Positions 1 to 8,400 of a DNA stretch of 9,138 nucleotides are shown here, in pieces; the stretch's first letter is position 1; the number at the start of each line of letters is the position of its first letter. A program made the position numbers and the translations under genes. Below the pieces are notes generated by a model, which saw nothing but the letters and a program-made list of their open reading frames with translations, ran no database searches and was not told the origin of the DNA. Source of the DNA: Lachnospiraceae bacterium (GTDB taxonomy: Bacteria > Bacillota > Clostridia > Lachnospirales > Lachnospiraceae); contig JAFVAA010000550.1 of NCBI GenBank assembly GCA_017476305.1, positions 1 to 9,138 of the forward strand, written 5' to 3'.

Positions 1-369
1 ATCCCTTTCTTCAATCGTAACGACCTCCGGATAACGGATCAAAGAGGCTGCAGTAAGTCCCTTTTCCAGGGAGAAGCTCTCTCCCGCCTTACCAATTGCC
101 TCCACGTATTCCCGCGCCACCTCCTCATGATAGGAAATCTTCGCCCGGTTCTCCACATAGCTTTCATAATTGATATAAAGATCTATCTTTCCACGTCCTG
201 CGTATGTTTTTAAAATACTGCGTATCTCACTTTCAAAGGCATTGAATTTTTTAGGCATTTTGATGCTCAGATCACAATATCTGTGATTGACCGATTTTAT
301 TTCCGCTGTAATTTTATGTTCGGCATCGATCCATTCAAAATACCCATAGCCTGTCATACTCTTTATCAT
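1..369 (-). CDS. yicC: YicC/YloC-family endoribonuclease, N-terminal part (runs off the left edge)
   Basis: The 123 codons present read from ATG at 369 down to the window edge with no stop. The protein opens MIKSMTGYG, the hallmark start of the YicC/YloC family, and continues with the conserved block SVNHRYCDLSIKMP (residues 26-39) and a helical stretch rich in charged residues. Family members are about 290 residues, so roughly 40 percent is visible and the C-terminal DUF1732 domain lies outside. YicC and YloC are known as single-strand-acting endoribonucleases in RNA turnover; that role is taken from the family, not seen here. The start is fixed by GGAGG six bases upstream of the ATG and by a strong promoter just before it (412-440). 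In Firmicutes this gene often precedes remA, gmk and rpoZ, which would lie beyond the left edge. No signal peptide or membrane segment, so cytosolic. Confidence 0.9.
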   Translation of the reverse strand, partial: MIKSMTGYGYFEWIDAEHKITAEIKSVNHRYCDLSIKMPKKFNAFESEIRSILKTYAGRGKIDLYINYESYVENRAKISYHEEVAREYVEAIGKAGESFSLEKGLTAASLIRYPEVVTIEERD

Positions 370-411
370 AATGCGCCTCCAAAAAAAACAAAAGCCACCC
401 ACAATTCCTTT

Positions 412-440
412 ATTTTACCGAATTTTCACTAAAACGTCAA
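412..440 (-). promoter_or_regulatory. Sigma-A promoter of yicC
   Basis: On the minus strand the -35 box TTGACG (440-435) and -10 box TAAAAT (417-412) are separated by exactly 17 bases. Each box differs from consensus at one position. The predicted transcript starts near 405, about 36 bases before the yicC ATG, with GGAGG in between. The promoter begins only 15 bases past the stop of the upstream AI-2E gene, so yicC can be transcribed on its own even if read-through from upstream also occurs. I saw no terminator hairpin between the two genes. Confidence 0.8.
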
Positions 441-454
441 GAGCCATTCCCGCC

Positions 455-1900
455 CTATTTGCTTTTCCCTTGTTTTTTTCTCTCTGCCAGCTTTGCAAAC
501 CGCTTCTTTAACTGCTCCAATGGCTTCTTTTTCGTTTCCTTATCCTTCTTTTCAAAGTCCTCCGGCTGATAGAGTACATAAACGATCCCTTCCTTCTCAT
601 CAACACGGATCTCCTTTAAATTCCTATAGGAATCCGTCACTGTCGAAAGAGATTTATTCCGAAGCCTCCAATTTAAAATATCTGCCACGATACGGTAGAT
701 CACGGCAAAAAAAGGAACGCCCACGATCATCCCCGGCAATCCCCAAAGTCCGCCAAAGAAAAGAATCGAAAACAGCACCCAGAAAGCAGACAGTCCCGTT
801 GACTCTCCTAAGATCGCCGGACCGATCAGGTTTCCATCCACCTGCTGTAATATGGCAATCATGATGATGAAATACAGTGCCTGCATGGGACTTACTAAAA
901 CGATCAAAAATACACTCGGAATCAGACCAATATAAGGACCAAAAAATGGAATGATATTTGTCACGCCGACGATCACACTGATGAGCATGGCATACGGAAG
1001 CCTGAAAATCGTCATCATAATCAGGCAAAGAACGCCCATAATAGCCGAATCCACAATCTTTCCAAAGATAAACCCGCTAAACATCTTATGCGTCAGCTTT
1101 ACATAATGGATCAGAATGTCCGCATGCCGTTTCGAAAAGATACCATAGGTAATCTTTTTCGCCTGTGCCGAAAAGGTACTTTTCCCGAGCAGTATGTAAA
1201 TCGCTACGATAAGCCCGATGAAAAAATTGTACAGCACGTTAATAAAGCTGGATACTCCATTTACGAACTGGACTGCCACCGTATTTACGCCGGGCAGGAA
1301 ATCAGACTGCATCCACGGAAGCACTTTTTCCTCAATGATTTCTTCCAGAGAACCGGTCGCCTTTAAAATTGCCTTTTGAAGATTATCTGCTAAAAAAGTG
1401 TTCTCTGTAATCCTTTTTTCCAGATCCTGATAATAATACTGCGCTTTTTCCGGCAGTACATTCACAAGGGAGGAAATGGTAGAAACAAGCTGCGGAACCA
1501 CCATCCAGCATAAAACGACTACCACCAGAATCATAAAAATCAGAGAAAGCACGATGGAAATCCCCAGAGCGGCACCCTTTCCCTTTTCCGAAACCACCTT
1601 TCCCTTTCTCTCCATCAGCTTCAAAAACTTTCCCTGGATCCATTTGACCAGCGGATTTAAAATATAAGCAATCACACAGCCATAGACGATTGGCTTGATC
1701 AGGCCGAACAGAGAAAAGAAATTCTTTACGATCGTCTGAAAATTATAGATGATCAGAGAAATCAAAATAACTGCCATCAGCACCAGAAAAAGTCCAAACC
1801 ACTTCGAAAAGGCTTCTTTCCACGAAATGAACCCCTTCTTTTCCACCCTGCCTTCCGTCTCCTCAAATCCCCGTTCCTTTAAAACTTCAGATTCACTCAT
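455..1900 (-). CDS. AI-2E family transporter (TqsA/PerM-like membrane protein)
   Basis: 481 residues, complete. After a charged cytosolic N-terminus (1-32) come hydrophobic segments near 34-52, 62-86, 110-138, 218-238, 278-298, 300-337, 339-352 and 372-408. Between 139 and 205 is a soluble amphipathic stretch, typical of the family. Family-conserved stretches are visible: TNIIPFFGPYIGLIP (314-328), QQVDGNLIGPAILG (352-365) and GGLWGLPGMIVGVPFFAV (383-400). The tail (about 445-481) is lysine-rich and cytosolic. The family was named for autoinducer-2 export by E. coli TqsA, but members also act as sodium/proton antiporters or have no known substrate, so the substrate here is open. The ATG at 1900 is chosen because GGAGG lies five bases upstream. 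The gene has its own promoter (1969-1997) and faces away from glnN. Nothing looks broken. Confidence 0.93.
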   Translation of the reverse strand: MSESEVLKERGFEETEGRVEKKGFISWKEAFSKWFGLFLVLMAVILISLIIYNFQTIVKNFFSLFGLIKPIVYGCVIAYILNPLVKWIQGKFLKLMERKGKVVSEKGKGAALGISIVLSLIFMILVVVVLCWMVVPQLVSTISSLVNVLPEKAQYYYQDLEKRITENTFLADNLQKAILKATGSLEEIIEEKVLPWMQSDFLPGVNTVAVQFVNGVSSFINVLYNFFIGLIVAIYILLGKSTFSAQAKKITYGIFSKRHADILIHYVKLTHKMFSGFIFGKIVDSAIMGVLCLIMMTIFRLPYAMLISVIVGVTNIIPFFGPYIGLIPSVFLIVLVSPMQALYFIIMIAILQQVDGNLIGPAILGESTGLSAFWVLFSILFFGGLWGLPGMIVGVPFFAVIYRIVADILNWRLRNKSLSTVTDSYRNLKEIRVDEKEGIVYVLYQPEDFEKKDKETKKKPLEQLKKRFAKLAERKKQGKSK

Positions 1901-1968
1901 CTTTCCCTCCAGATCTTAAACCGCTGTTTCCTGTTACCGTCCACAGCTGCCATTTTCTTCTTGCTTCT

Positions 1969-1997
1969 ATCATACTTTTTTTTTCATTATTTTGCAA
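1969..1997 (-). promoter_or_regulatory. Sigma-A promoter of the AI-2E transporter gene
   Basis: Minus-strand -35 box TTGCAA (1997-1992) and -10 box TATGAT (1974-1969) are 17 bases apart, and the spacer carries a run of nine A residues. The predicted start is near 1962, leaving a leader of about 60 bases with GGAGG before the ATG at 1900. I saw no hairpin or operator-like palindrome in that leader. Confidence 0.75.
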
Positions 1998-2001
1998 TTC
2001 C

Positions 2002-2030
2002 TTTACATGGATTTTTAAAAAATATTTAAT
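2002..2030 (+). promoter_or_regulatory. Probable sigma-A promoter of glnN
   Basis: TTTACA (2002-2007) and TTTAAT (2025-2030) each match the consensus at five of six positions and are 17 bases apart. The predicted start near 2037 gives a leader of about 210 bases. That leader would include both candidate ANTAR hairpins and the terminator hairpin. A weaker alternative (TTTTCA at 2048, TATGGT at 2071) would start transcription inside the first hairpin and is less consistent with the leader design. Confidence 0.6.
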
Positions 2031-2067
2031 TTTTTTTAAAAAAGGGCTTTTCAAATCAAAAAAAATG

Positions 2068-2117
2068 TGCTATGGTTAATGCAAATGAAATAATAATGTA
2101 TAGAACAAAGGCGTTCT
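2068..2117 (+). promoter_or_regulatory. Candidate ANTAR-protein target (dual hexaloop hairpins) in the glnN leader
   Basis: The clear element is AGAAC-AAAGGC-GTTCT (2102-2117): a perfect five-pair stem closing a six-base loop with A at position 1 and G at position 4, the recognition feature known for ANTAR-domain antiterminators. Its loop and 3' arm are the same bases that form the 5' arm of the terminator hairpin starting at 2107, so the two folds exclude each other. Known ANTAR targets have a second, upstream hexaloop hairpin. The best candidate here is weak: TGC/GCA (2068-2070 with 2081-2083) plus a T-A pair around loop ATGGTT (2072-2077), with a two-base bulge. An alternative loop is AATGCA (2078-2083). 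Nitrogen genes including glutamine synthetase are known ANTAR targets in clostridia. No ANTAR regulator gene is in the window. Confidence 0.55.
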
Positions 2118-2148
2118 CAATCTATTTGAGTACGCCTTTTATACTTTT
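2107..2148 (+). terminator. Leader terminator (attenuator-like) upstream of glnN
   Basis: The arms AAAGGCGT (2107-2114) and ACGCCTTT (2132-2139) pair perfectly. After one T/T mismatch the stem continues CTCAA (2116-2120) with TTGAG (2126-2130) around loop TCTAT. The 3' side is followed by TATACTTTT, a broken U-rich tract. It lies between the predicted promoter and the glnN ATG, with no gene ending just before it on this strand, so it fits an attenuator rather than the end of another transcript. The 5' arm overlaps the hexaloop hairpin at 2102-2117, which gives a plausible on/off switch. Confidence 0.65.
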
Positions 2149-2245
2149 ACGGCAAATGGGCAAATACCCTGTCTGCCAAAGCCGCAGCTCACATTTCCTT
2201 GTGAACTGCAGCCTAATCTCTATCTAGGAAAGGATGGTATCTACT

Positions 2246-4354
2246 ATGGAAACAAATGTAATTGAAGAGGTATTTGGAAAAGATGTATTTAACGACGATG
2301 TCATGCAGAAAAAACTGCCAAAGGATGTGTATAAATCCTGGAAAAAAACCTTGGAAAGCGGCGCAGAGCTGGATTCCGACATTGCTAATGTAGTGGCACA
2401 TGCGATGAAGGAATGGGCATTGGATCATGGAGCAACCCACTATACCCACTGGTTCGAACCACTGACCGGTGTAACTGCGGAAAAGCACGACTCCTTCCTA
2501 AGTCCTGCTTCTGAGAGTAAGCCCGTTTTAGAGTTCAAAGGAAAAGAGCTTATAAAAGGGGAACCGGATGCCTCCTCTTTTCCGTCCGGAGGACTGCGTG
2601 CCACCTTCGAGGCAAGAGGCTATACCGCATGGGATTGCACCTCACCGGCATTTCTAAAGGAGGATGCTGCGGGAGTGACTCTCTGCATCCCTACGGCATT
2701 CTGTTCTTACACAGGTGAGGCATTGGATAAAAAAACACCGCTCCTTCGTTCTATGGAAGCTATCAGTAAGCAGGCGGTCCGTATTATGAAGCTTTTTGGT
2801 TATGATGATGTGAAAAAGGTCTCCTGCTCGGTTGGACCGGAACAGGAATATTTCTTAGTAGATCATGATATGTTCATGAAGCGGAAGGATTTGATTTTCT
2901 CCGGGCGTACCCTGTTCGGTGCTCCTGCACCAAAGGGACAGGAGCTTGATGATCACTATTTCGGAACCATAAAGGAACGCATCGCTTCTTTTATGAAGGA
3001 TTTAAATATCGAGCTTTGGAAGTTAGGAATCCTCGCAAAAACGCAGCATAATGAGGTTGCACCGGCACAGCACGAAATGGCACCGATTTTTACAACTGCC
3101 AATATCGCCACGGATCACAATCAGCTCGTCATGGAAATGATGAAAAAGGTGGCTAAGAGACATAATTTAGAGTGTTTATTACATGAAAAACCTTTTGCCG
3201 GTGTCAATGGATCCGGAAAACATAACAACTGGTCTATCATTACGGATACCGGAATCAACCTTTTGGATCCCGGGAAGAAACCACACGAAAATACGAAGTT
3301 CTTACTTTTCCTCGCCGCAGTCATCCGCGCTGTAGATGAACATGCAGAGCTTTTGCGCCTGTCTGCTTCCAATGCCGGAAACGACCACAGACTTGGTGCA
3401 AACGAGGCACCTCCTGCCATCATCTCCATTTTCCTTGGAGAGCAGTTAGAGGATATCATTGAACAAATCATAAGAGGAAATGTCAAATCCTCTATTCAGG
3501 GAGAAAGCCTGGATACCGGTGTTCATGTCCTTCCGGTTCTAAAGAAGGATGCTACGGACAGAAACCGTACCTCTCCTTTTGCCTTTACCGGAAACAAATT
3601 CGAATTCCGTATGCTTGGTTCCTCCATGTCCATCGCCGGACCAAACTTTACTTTAAATGCTATCGTAGCTGATGTTCTGGAAGACTTTGCAGATGAGCTT
3701 GAGAAAGCATCTGATTTTGATGCTGCAGTAAAGGATCTGATTAAGAGGACCGTGACCGAACATCAGAAGATTATTTTCAATGGAGACGGATATTCTGATT
3801 AATGGATCGAGGAAGCAGAAAAGCGGGGACTTCCAAATATCAGATCCTTCGTAGAGGCAATTCCATATCTCACATCGGAAAAATCAATTAAAATGTTCGA
3901 AAGACAGAATGTATTTACAGAAGCAGAGTTAGAATCCCGTGTGGAGGTTAATTACGAGAACTATTCAAAGACCATCAATATCGAAGCAAAAACGATGATC
4001 GATATGGCAAGCAAGCAGTATATTCCTGCCGTCATCCGCTACACCACGAGTCTGGCAGAATCCATCAACAGCATCAAAGCAGCATGCCCTTCTGCAGATG
4101 TCAGTGTACAGACCGAACGCCTGACGAACTGTTCTTCTCTTCTGGCAGAAGCACAGAAAGCGCTCGCAGAGCTTGAAAAAGAGACCGATGAGGCAGCAAA
4201 AAAACCGGAAGGAAAAGAGCAGGCAGAATTTTTCAGAGATGTCATTTTCGTAAAAATGGGAGAATTAAGAAAACCGATCGATGCGTTAGAGATGCTTGTC
4301 GATGAGGAATTCTGGCCGGTGCCTACGTATGCTGAACTGTTATTTGAGGTATAA
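2246..4354 (+). pseudogene. glnN: Type III glutamine synthetase, interrupted by an in-frame TAA at 3800-3802
   Basis: Makes glutamine from glutamate, ammonia and ATP; cytosolic, dodecameric in this family. The frame spans 703 codons, matching the usual GSIII size near 700, but codon 519 is TAA. Before it (518 residues) sit the GSIII motifs: [16 protein letters not shown] (115-130), glutamate/metal motif GPEQEYF (197-203), [11 protein letters not shown] (268-278), ATP-binding [10 protein letters not shown] (321-330), [16 protein letters not shown] (375-390) and [18 protein letters not shown] (438-455). After it, the frame carries on unbroken as a recognisable GSIII C-terminal domain (about 183 residues, e.g. 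ENYSKTINIEA and MIDMASKQ). A single G-to-T change (GAA to TAA, Glu after GYSD) explains it. The ATG at 2246 is preferred, with GGATGG eight bases upstream; ATG at 2234 is the alternative. Either a real nonsense mutation or a base error; no frameshift is present. A truncated 518-residue product would keep the catalytic motifs but lack the C-terminal region. Confidence 0.88.
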
Positions 4355-4409
4355 AAAGGCGTTTGACCGTCTTTTTGCAAAAGCCCGCAAAAGCGGGCTT
4401 TTCTTTTTT
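4353..4409 (+). terminator. Tandem terminator hairpins after glnN
   Basis: The first hairpin begins in the glnN stop codon: AAAAAGGCG (4353-4361), loop TTTGAC, CGTCTTTTT (4368-4376), with one G-T pair. The second is a classic intrinsic terminator: AAAAGCCCGC (4379-4388), loop AAAA, GCGGGCTTTT (4393-4402), then CTTTTTT (4403-4409). The second alone should stop transcription efficiently and isolates glnN from arcC. Confidence 0.88.
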
Positions 4410-4439
4410 CCCGGGAAGCTTCGTCACCTGTGAAATATA

Positions 4440-4468
4440 TTGCTTTTCCTAAATTTCCATGATAATAT
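4440..4468 (+). promoter_or_regulatory. Sigma-A promoter of arcC
   Basis: TTGCTT (4440-4445) and TAATAT (4463-4468) are separated by 17 bases. The predicted start is near 4475, about 26 bases before the ATG at 4501, with GGAGG (4487-4491) between them. This placement rules out the in-frame ATG at 4459, which lies inside the promoter. No hexaloop hairpin like that of glnN is present in this short leader. Confidence 0.75.
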
Positions 4469-4500
4469 TAGATAAAGATAGAAAAAGGAGGAAGAACCTA

Positions 4501-5436
4501 ATGAATCATAAAAGAATCGTCGCCGCACTGGGACACAGTGCGCTCGGAAAGACATTTCCCGAACAGAAGGAAGCCATCAAAAATGCCGCAAAAGCCATAG
4601 CCGATCTGGTAGAAGCGAAATATCAGATCGTAATCACACATAGCAACGGACCACAGGTCGGCATGATCCATGCCGCCATGACAGAATACAGCCGCCTGGA
4701 ACCGGAAAATACCGTAGCCCCGATGTCCGTATGCAGTGCCATGAGCCAGGGGTATATCGGTTATGATCTCCAGAATGCGATTCGCACTGAGCTTTTGAAC
4801 AGAGGAATTTATAAACCAGTCGCTACCATCATTACACAAGTACGTGTCGATCCATTTGATACCGCATTCTCCTACCCCAGCAAAAAAATAGGGCGTTTTA
4901 TGAACGAAGAAGATGCAAAAAAGGAAGAGGAGAAAGGCAATCATATCATTGAAGTCGAGTCAGGAAAATACCAAAGGATCATTTCTGCCCCACGTCCAAT
5001 GGAGATATACGAAACTGACACCATCAAAACCCTGATGGATGCCGGTCAGGTCGTCATAGCCGCAGGAGGCGGCGGAATCCCGGTGCTGCAGCAGGGAACC
5101 GTATTAAAGGGTGCCAGTGCCGTCATAGAAAAGGATCTGACCAGTGCATGTCTCGCCGAAGAATTAAATGCTGATGTTCTTTTACTGCTTACCGGCGTGG
5201 AAAAAGTCGCACTTCACTTTGGAACCGACCGCGAAACACCGATCGATGTCATGACCGTAGAGGATGCCACCAGATACATCGATGAAAAGCAGTTCACCAC
5301 AGGAGCCATGCTGCCAAAGGTAGAAGCCGCTGTTTCCTTTGCTTCCTCGAAAAAAGGCCGGAAAGCCATCATTACCGGAATCGATACTGCACTGGCAGGA
5401 ATGCAGGGAAAAACAGGAACGATCATCACCTGCTAG
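4501..5436 (+). CDS. arcC: Carbamate kinase
   Basis: 311 residues, the usual size. Carbamate kinase transfers phosphate from carbamoyl phosphate to ADP, giving ATP, ammonia and CO2 at the end of arginine-deiminase, agmatine or purine/allantoin breakdown. Visible motifs: N-terminal ALGHSALG (9-16), THSNGPQVG (46-54), MSQGYIGYDLQNA (81-93), AAGGGGIPV (187-195), IEKDLTSACLAEEL (209-222), LLTGVEKV (229-236), MLPKVEAA (270-277) and GKTGTIIT (303-310). The first motif is odd: classical members have GGN, and a clostridial subgroup, as I recall it, has GHN; here it is GHS, so the conserved Asn that contacts carbamate is Ser. GGAGG nine bases upstream and the promoter fix the start. It stands alone, with no arcA or arcB in the window, so the pathway feeding it is unknown. 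The amino acid kinase fold makes acetylglutamate kinase a distant alternative, but the motifs favour carbamate kinase clearly. Confidence 0.92.
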   Translation: MNHKRIVAALGHSALGKTFPEQKEAIKNAAKAIADLVEAKYQIVITHSNGPQVGMIHAAMTEYSRLEPENTVAPMSVCSAMSQGYIGYDLQNAIRTELLNRGIYKPVATIITQVRVDPFDTAFSYPSKKIGRFMNEEDAKKEEEKGNHIIEVESGKYQRIISAPRPMEIYETDTIKTLMDAGQVVIAAGGGGIPVLQQGTVLKGASAVIEKDLTSACLAEELNADVLLLLTGVEKVALHFGTDRETPIDVMTVEDATRYIDEKQFTTGAMLPKVEAAVSFASSKKGRKAIITGIDTALAGMQGKTGTIITC

Positions 5437-8400
5437 GAGAAGTCTGAACCGGCTTCTCCTCTTCTTCTCCCTCCTCCTCAAACACCACATCGATCCGTCC
5501 GAACAGACTTGCCCTTTTCTCTATCGACTTCTTCGAACCAAACACACAGAACCTGCCATTTTCCAGCATCTGTTCGATCAGCTCCGCAGCCTCTAGAATA
5601 TCCTCCCTCGTACAGTCTCTGATCTGCTCCATCGTCCTCTGCTCAAAGTCGGGCTCCATCTGCTTGATTTCTATGCTTCTCACATCCTCCTGCCCGCTCC
5701 AGGGATCTGAGTTCTTACTGTCCAGCATCCCGTTAAGCATACTCAGCTTGATTTCAGACAGCTTCTTCTCATCAAAATCATAATTTTTTAAAAAAACGCC
5801 ACATTTTTTGATGACCTGAAAGCTTCTTTTCAAATGCGGATCCCGATAGGAAGTAATCTCCAGCTTTCCAGAGGTATAGACAGCGATATCAAATCCATAC
5901 GCTCCACCATGCTCCCGCAGTTCATTTCTAAGATACTCCGATTTTATCATCGCCTCTGCGACACGGAGCGCACCGACATTTGCTTCCAGATAATCATATC
6001 CCTCTCCCGCACTTCCATAAAACGAAATATAATTCACACTGGATGGAATGATGACAGCACGATTTGACATATCTGCAGAGGCTTCCGCAGAAATCTCCGT
6101 CCCCTCCCGCCACTTCGTAAGCTCTGTATTTTCTCCATATCTGCAGAAAAATTTTTTCCACCGCTTTAGTTCCTTTCGGATTTCATAATTTTCTTCTTCC
6201 CGGATCGCATCCTTGTAATCCTTTTTTAGTTTTGACAGTAATTCCTTATGTACCTGAGAAAGCGCATTCTGTGCGAATGATTTTTTCACCAGGATGAGCC
6301 CTCTTTCCGAAGAGCTGCAAAATACCGATAATCTTTCCTCCACAAAAATCCGGTTGAGCATGGCATAGCAGTTTTTATAGAAACTCTTTAGTGCCTTTCT
6401 TCCTCCTTTTTTCAGGGAGTCTAAAAATTCATAATATTCCCATCCCCCACTCTGGTCCATAAGTAAAATTCTTTCATCGACCACAGCGCCGCCAGCAATC
6501 GTATGATAGTTTTCCGGTGAATCGCAAAAATCTGCTTTCATCTGTTCCATTCTCCGCTCAATGCCCTCCTCAAAATTCGGAATCGCAATAAAAATATCAA
6601 AGAGCATTCTCTGGATCAGCCGCACGGCATCTGGTATATTTTCCTCCAAAACACAGGTCGAAATATCCACCCGGAGATGAGAAAGGTCTGATTTTGAAGA
6701 AAAATCCCGGTTCACGACCAGCTCTGTGATGAGATAACTGGTCAGAAATGTTTTTGCTTCGTCGTAGCCAAGACCAAAAAAAGAGCCAAAATCCCTTCCG
6801 TCGATAAAATTCACCAAAAGATTCAGTTCAGAAATGTGTTCCTTGAAATCATCCGCATCAAAGCTGAGGCACAGCCAGACTACCTTGCTCTGTGTAACAG
6901 GAATGTGGTAATACGTGATTCCACCCTCCACACTTTTCACGTATTCCGTACTTGCCATTTCCGTATGCTCCCTGATTTTTTCTCTGGTCTTTTTCCACTC
7001 CTCGCTCTGTCCTGTCCGCTTATGCACCTCCTCATCCCATAAACGGTATCTGGCATCCTCTTTTTCCAACTGCAGAAATTCTTCATCCGTAAAGTCCTTT
7101 AACAGTGCATTTAAAGGATCATACAGACGTTTTAGGAAATAATCTCCACCCATAAATTTCGGCTGGCACTCTAAGAGCACCTCTCTTCTCTGCTTTGGAA
7201 TCTCCTGGGAGATCAGCGTATTATAGCATCCTCCCCATATTCTGTTCTTCACATACTGAAGCTGATCTGAAACCTGGAAAACATCAAAAACATACCTTTC
7301 ATCATAGTACCAGTATTTTTCAAGCATTTCAAAAAGGTTCACTCCTACAGAGCCTTTCGCATTCATATCCTCCCAGAATCCCAGTTCATAACAGTTGATC
7401 CTTGCCATCAGCTCTGCGCGAAACACTTCATCATTTTCAAATTTTCCCCGAATGGCTTTTTTTACTGCCTTATAGATATCCTTTCCCGCATTCTTCACCT
7501 CCGTAAAGATCAGGATATCGATACTGTCCTGTGGGCCTGTCTGTGAGAAGCCGCACTCTACATCTGCAAAAATCCCTACACCTGACAACTCATGCCGCAC
7601 GATCGATGCCATCTCCTTTAAAAAAAGACGAAAAGCCATCGCCTGCTCCGGTCTGACCTTTTCCCCGAAAAGAAATCCATAGATATAGAAATGATCCTCC
7701 TCCTTTTCCGCTTTTATCTTCTTTTTACAGATCTCTAATGATTTTTCAACGGATACCATTGGAAGGATGACCGGTTCCCTTCTTTCAAAACAGGACAGAT
7801 ATTCTTCATCTAAAAAACGCAGCGTCTCCCCGGGCTCCATATCTCCATACAGATAGATACAGGCATTGGAAGGATGATAGTAGTCTTTATGATACTGCAC
7901 CAGCTCCTCATAGGAACATTTTGGCACCTGATAGGATTTTCCGCCGGACCGGTAGTGATACACAGAGCCCTCCATCAGTTTTTGATAAAATTTATCATAT
8001 GCACGTCTGACATAATTGCCATCATGCGCTTTCATTTCATTTAAAACGACACCATTGTAGTCAATATAAGGCTCTCCCTCCTCATCCTCCACGATTTCCA
8101 GCCGCCAGCCTTCCCTTTTAAAAATATTTTCATCCGTAAGCACCAGAGGATAGAACACAGAATCCATATACAGATCCATACACTCCAGGAATTCCTCCTC
8201 TTTCTGCGCCATAAAATAAAAGCTCGTATGATCTGCAGATGTCAGAGCATTTCCCCCGCCGATGCTCAGTCCGTCTATAATTTTTTCCCATGTTCCCGTC
8301 GGATATGTACGGGAGCCCGCCAGGACCGAGTGTTCAAGGATATGCGCCACGCCCCGGCTATTCTTGGGCGGTGTCAAAAAGGAGATGTGAAACACCTTAT

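Larger units (their letters stand above)
1901..2245. other. Divergent intergenic control region between AI-2E transporter gene and glnN
   Basis: This 345-base gap holds no gene. From left to right it contains the AI-2E ribosome binding site and short leader, the minus-strand promoter (1969-1997), the plus-strand glnN promoter (2002-2030), a very A/T-rich patch (about 2011-2045), the candidate ANTAR hairpins (2068-2117), the terminator-like hairpin (2107-2148), two further hairpins (2151-2177 and 2181-2212) and the glnN ribosome binding site (about 2226-2237). The two promoters are close enough that their polymerase footprints may interfere. Confidence 0.8.

Noticed and set aside
654..1028. 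Open frames on the opposite strand or other frames within the AI-2E, glnN and M16C genes
   Set aside because: They lie wholly inside genes with clear family motifs, have no ribosome binding sites of note, and their translations show low-complexity or shadow composition.
2011..2045. A/T-rich patch before glnN as a replication origin or attachment site
   Set aside because: No DnaA boxes, iterons or duplicated flanks seen; an A/T-rich promoter region explains it.
2048..2076. Alternative glnN promoter TTTTCA / TATGGT with extended TG
   Set aside because: Plausible by spacing (17 bases), but weaker in both boxes than 2002-2030 and would cut off the first leader hairpin. It cannot be fully excluded.
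2046..2245. Glutamine riboswitch (glnA or downstream-peptide motif) before glnN
   Set aside because: I could not recognise the conserved three-stem core of those classes, which are mainly cyanobacterial and marine; the hexaloop/terminator arrangement is explained better by ANTAR antitermination.
3893..4354. A separate 153-residue gene after glnN
   Set aside because: It is in frame with glnN, reads as the GSIII C-terminal domain, lacks a ribosome binding site at its ATG, and the domain sequence begins upstream of that ATG.
4459..4500. Extended N-terminus for carbamate kinase from ATG at 4459
   Set aside because: That ATG lies within the predicted promoter, upstream of the likely transcript start, and the extra residues (IILDKDRKRRKNL) do not match the family. 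GGAGG is placed for 4501.
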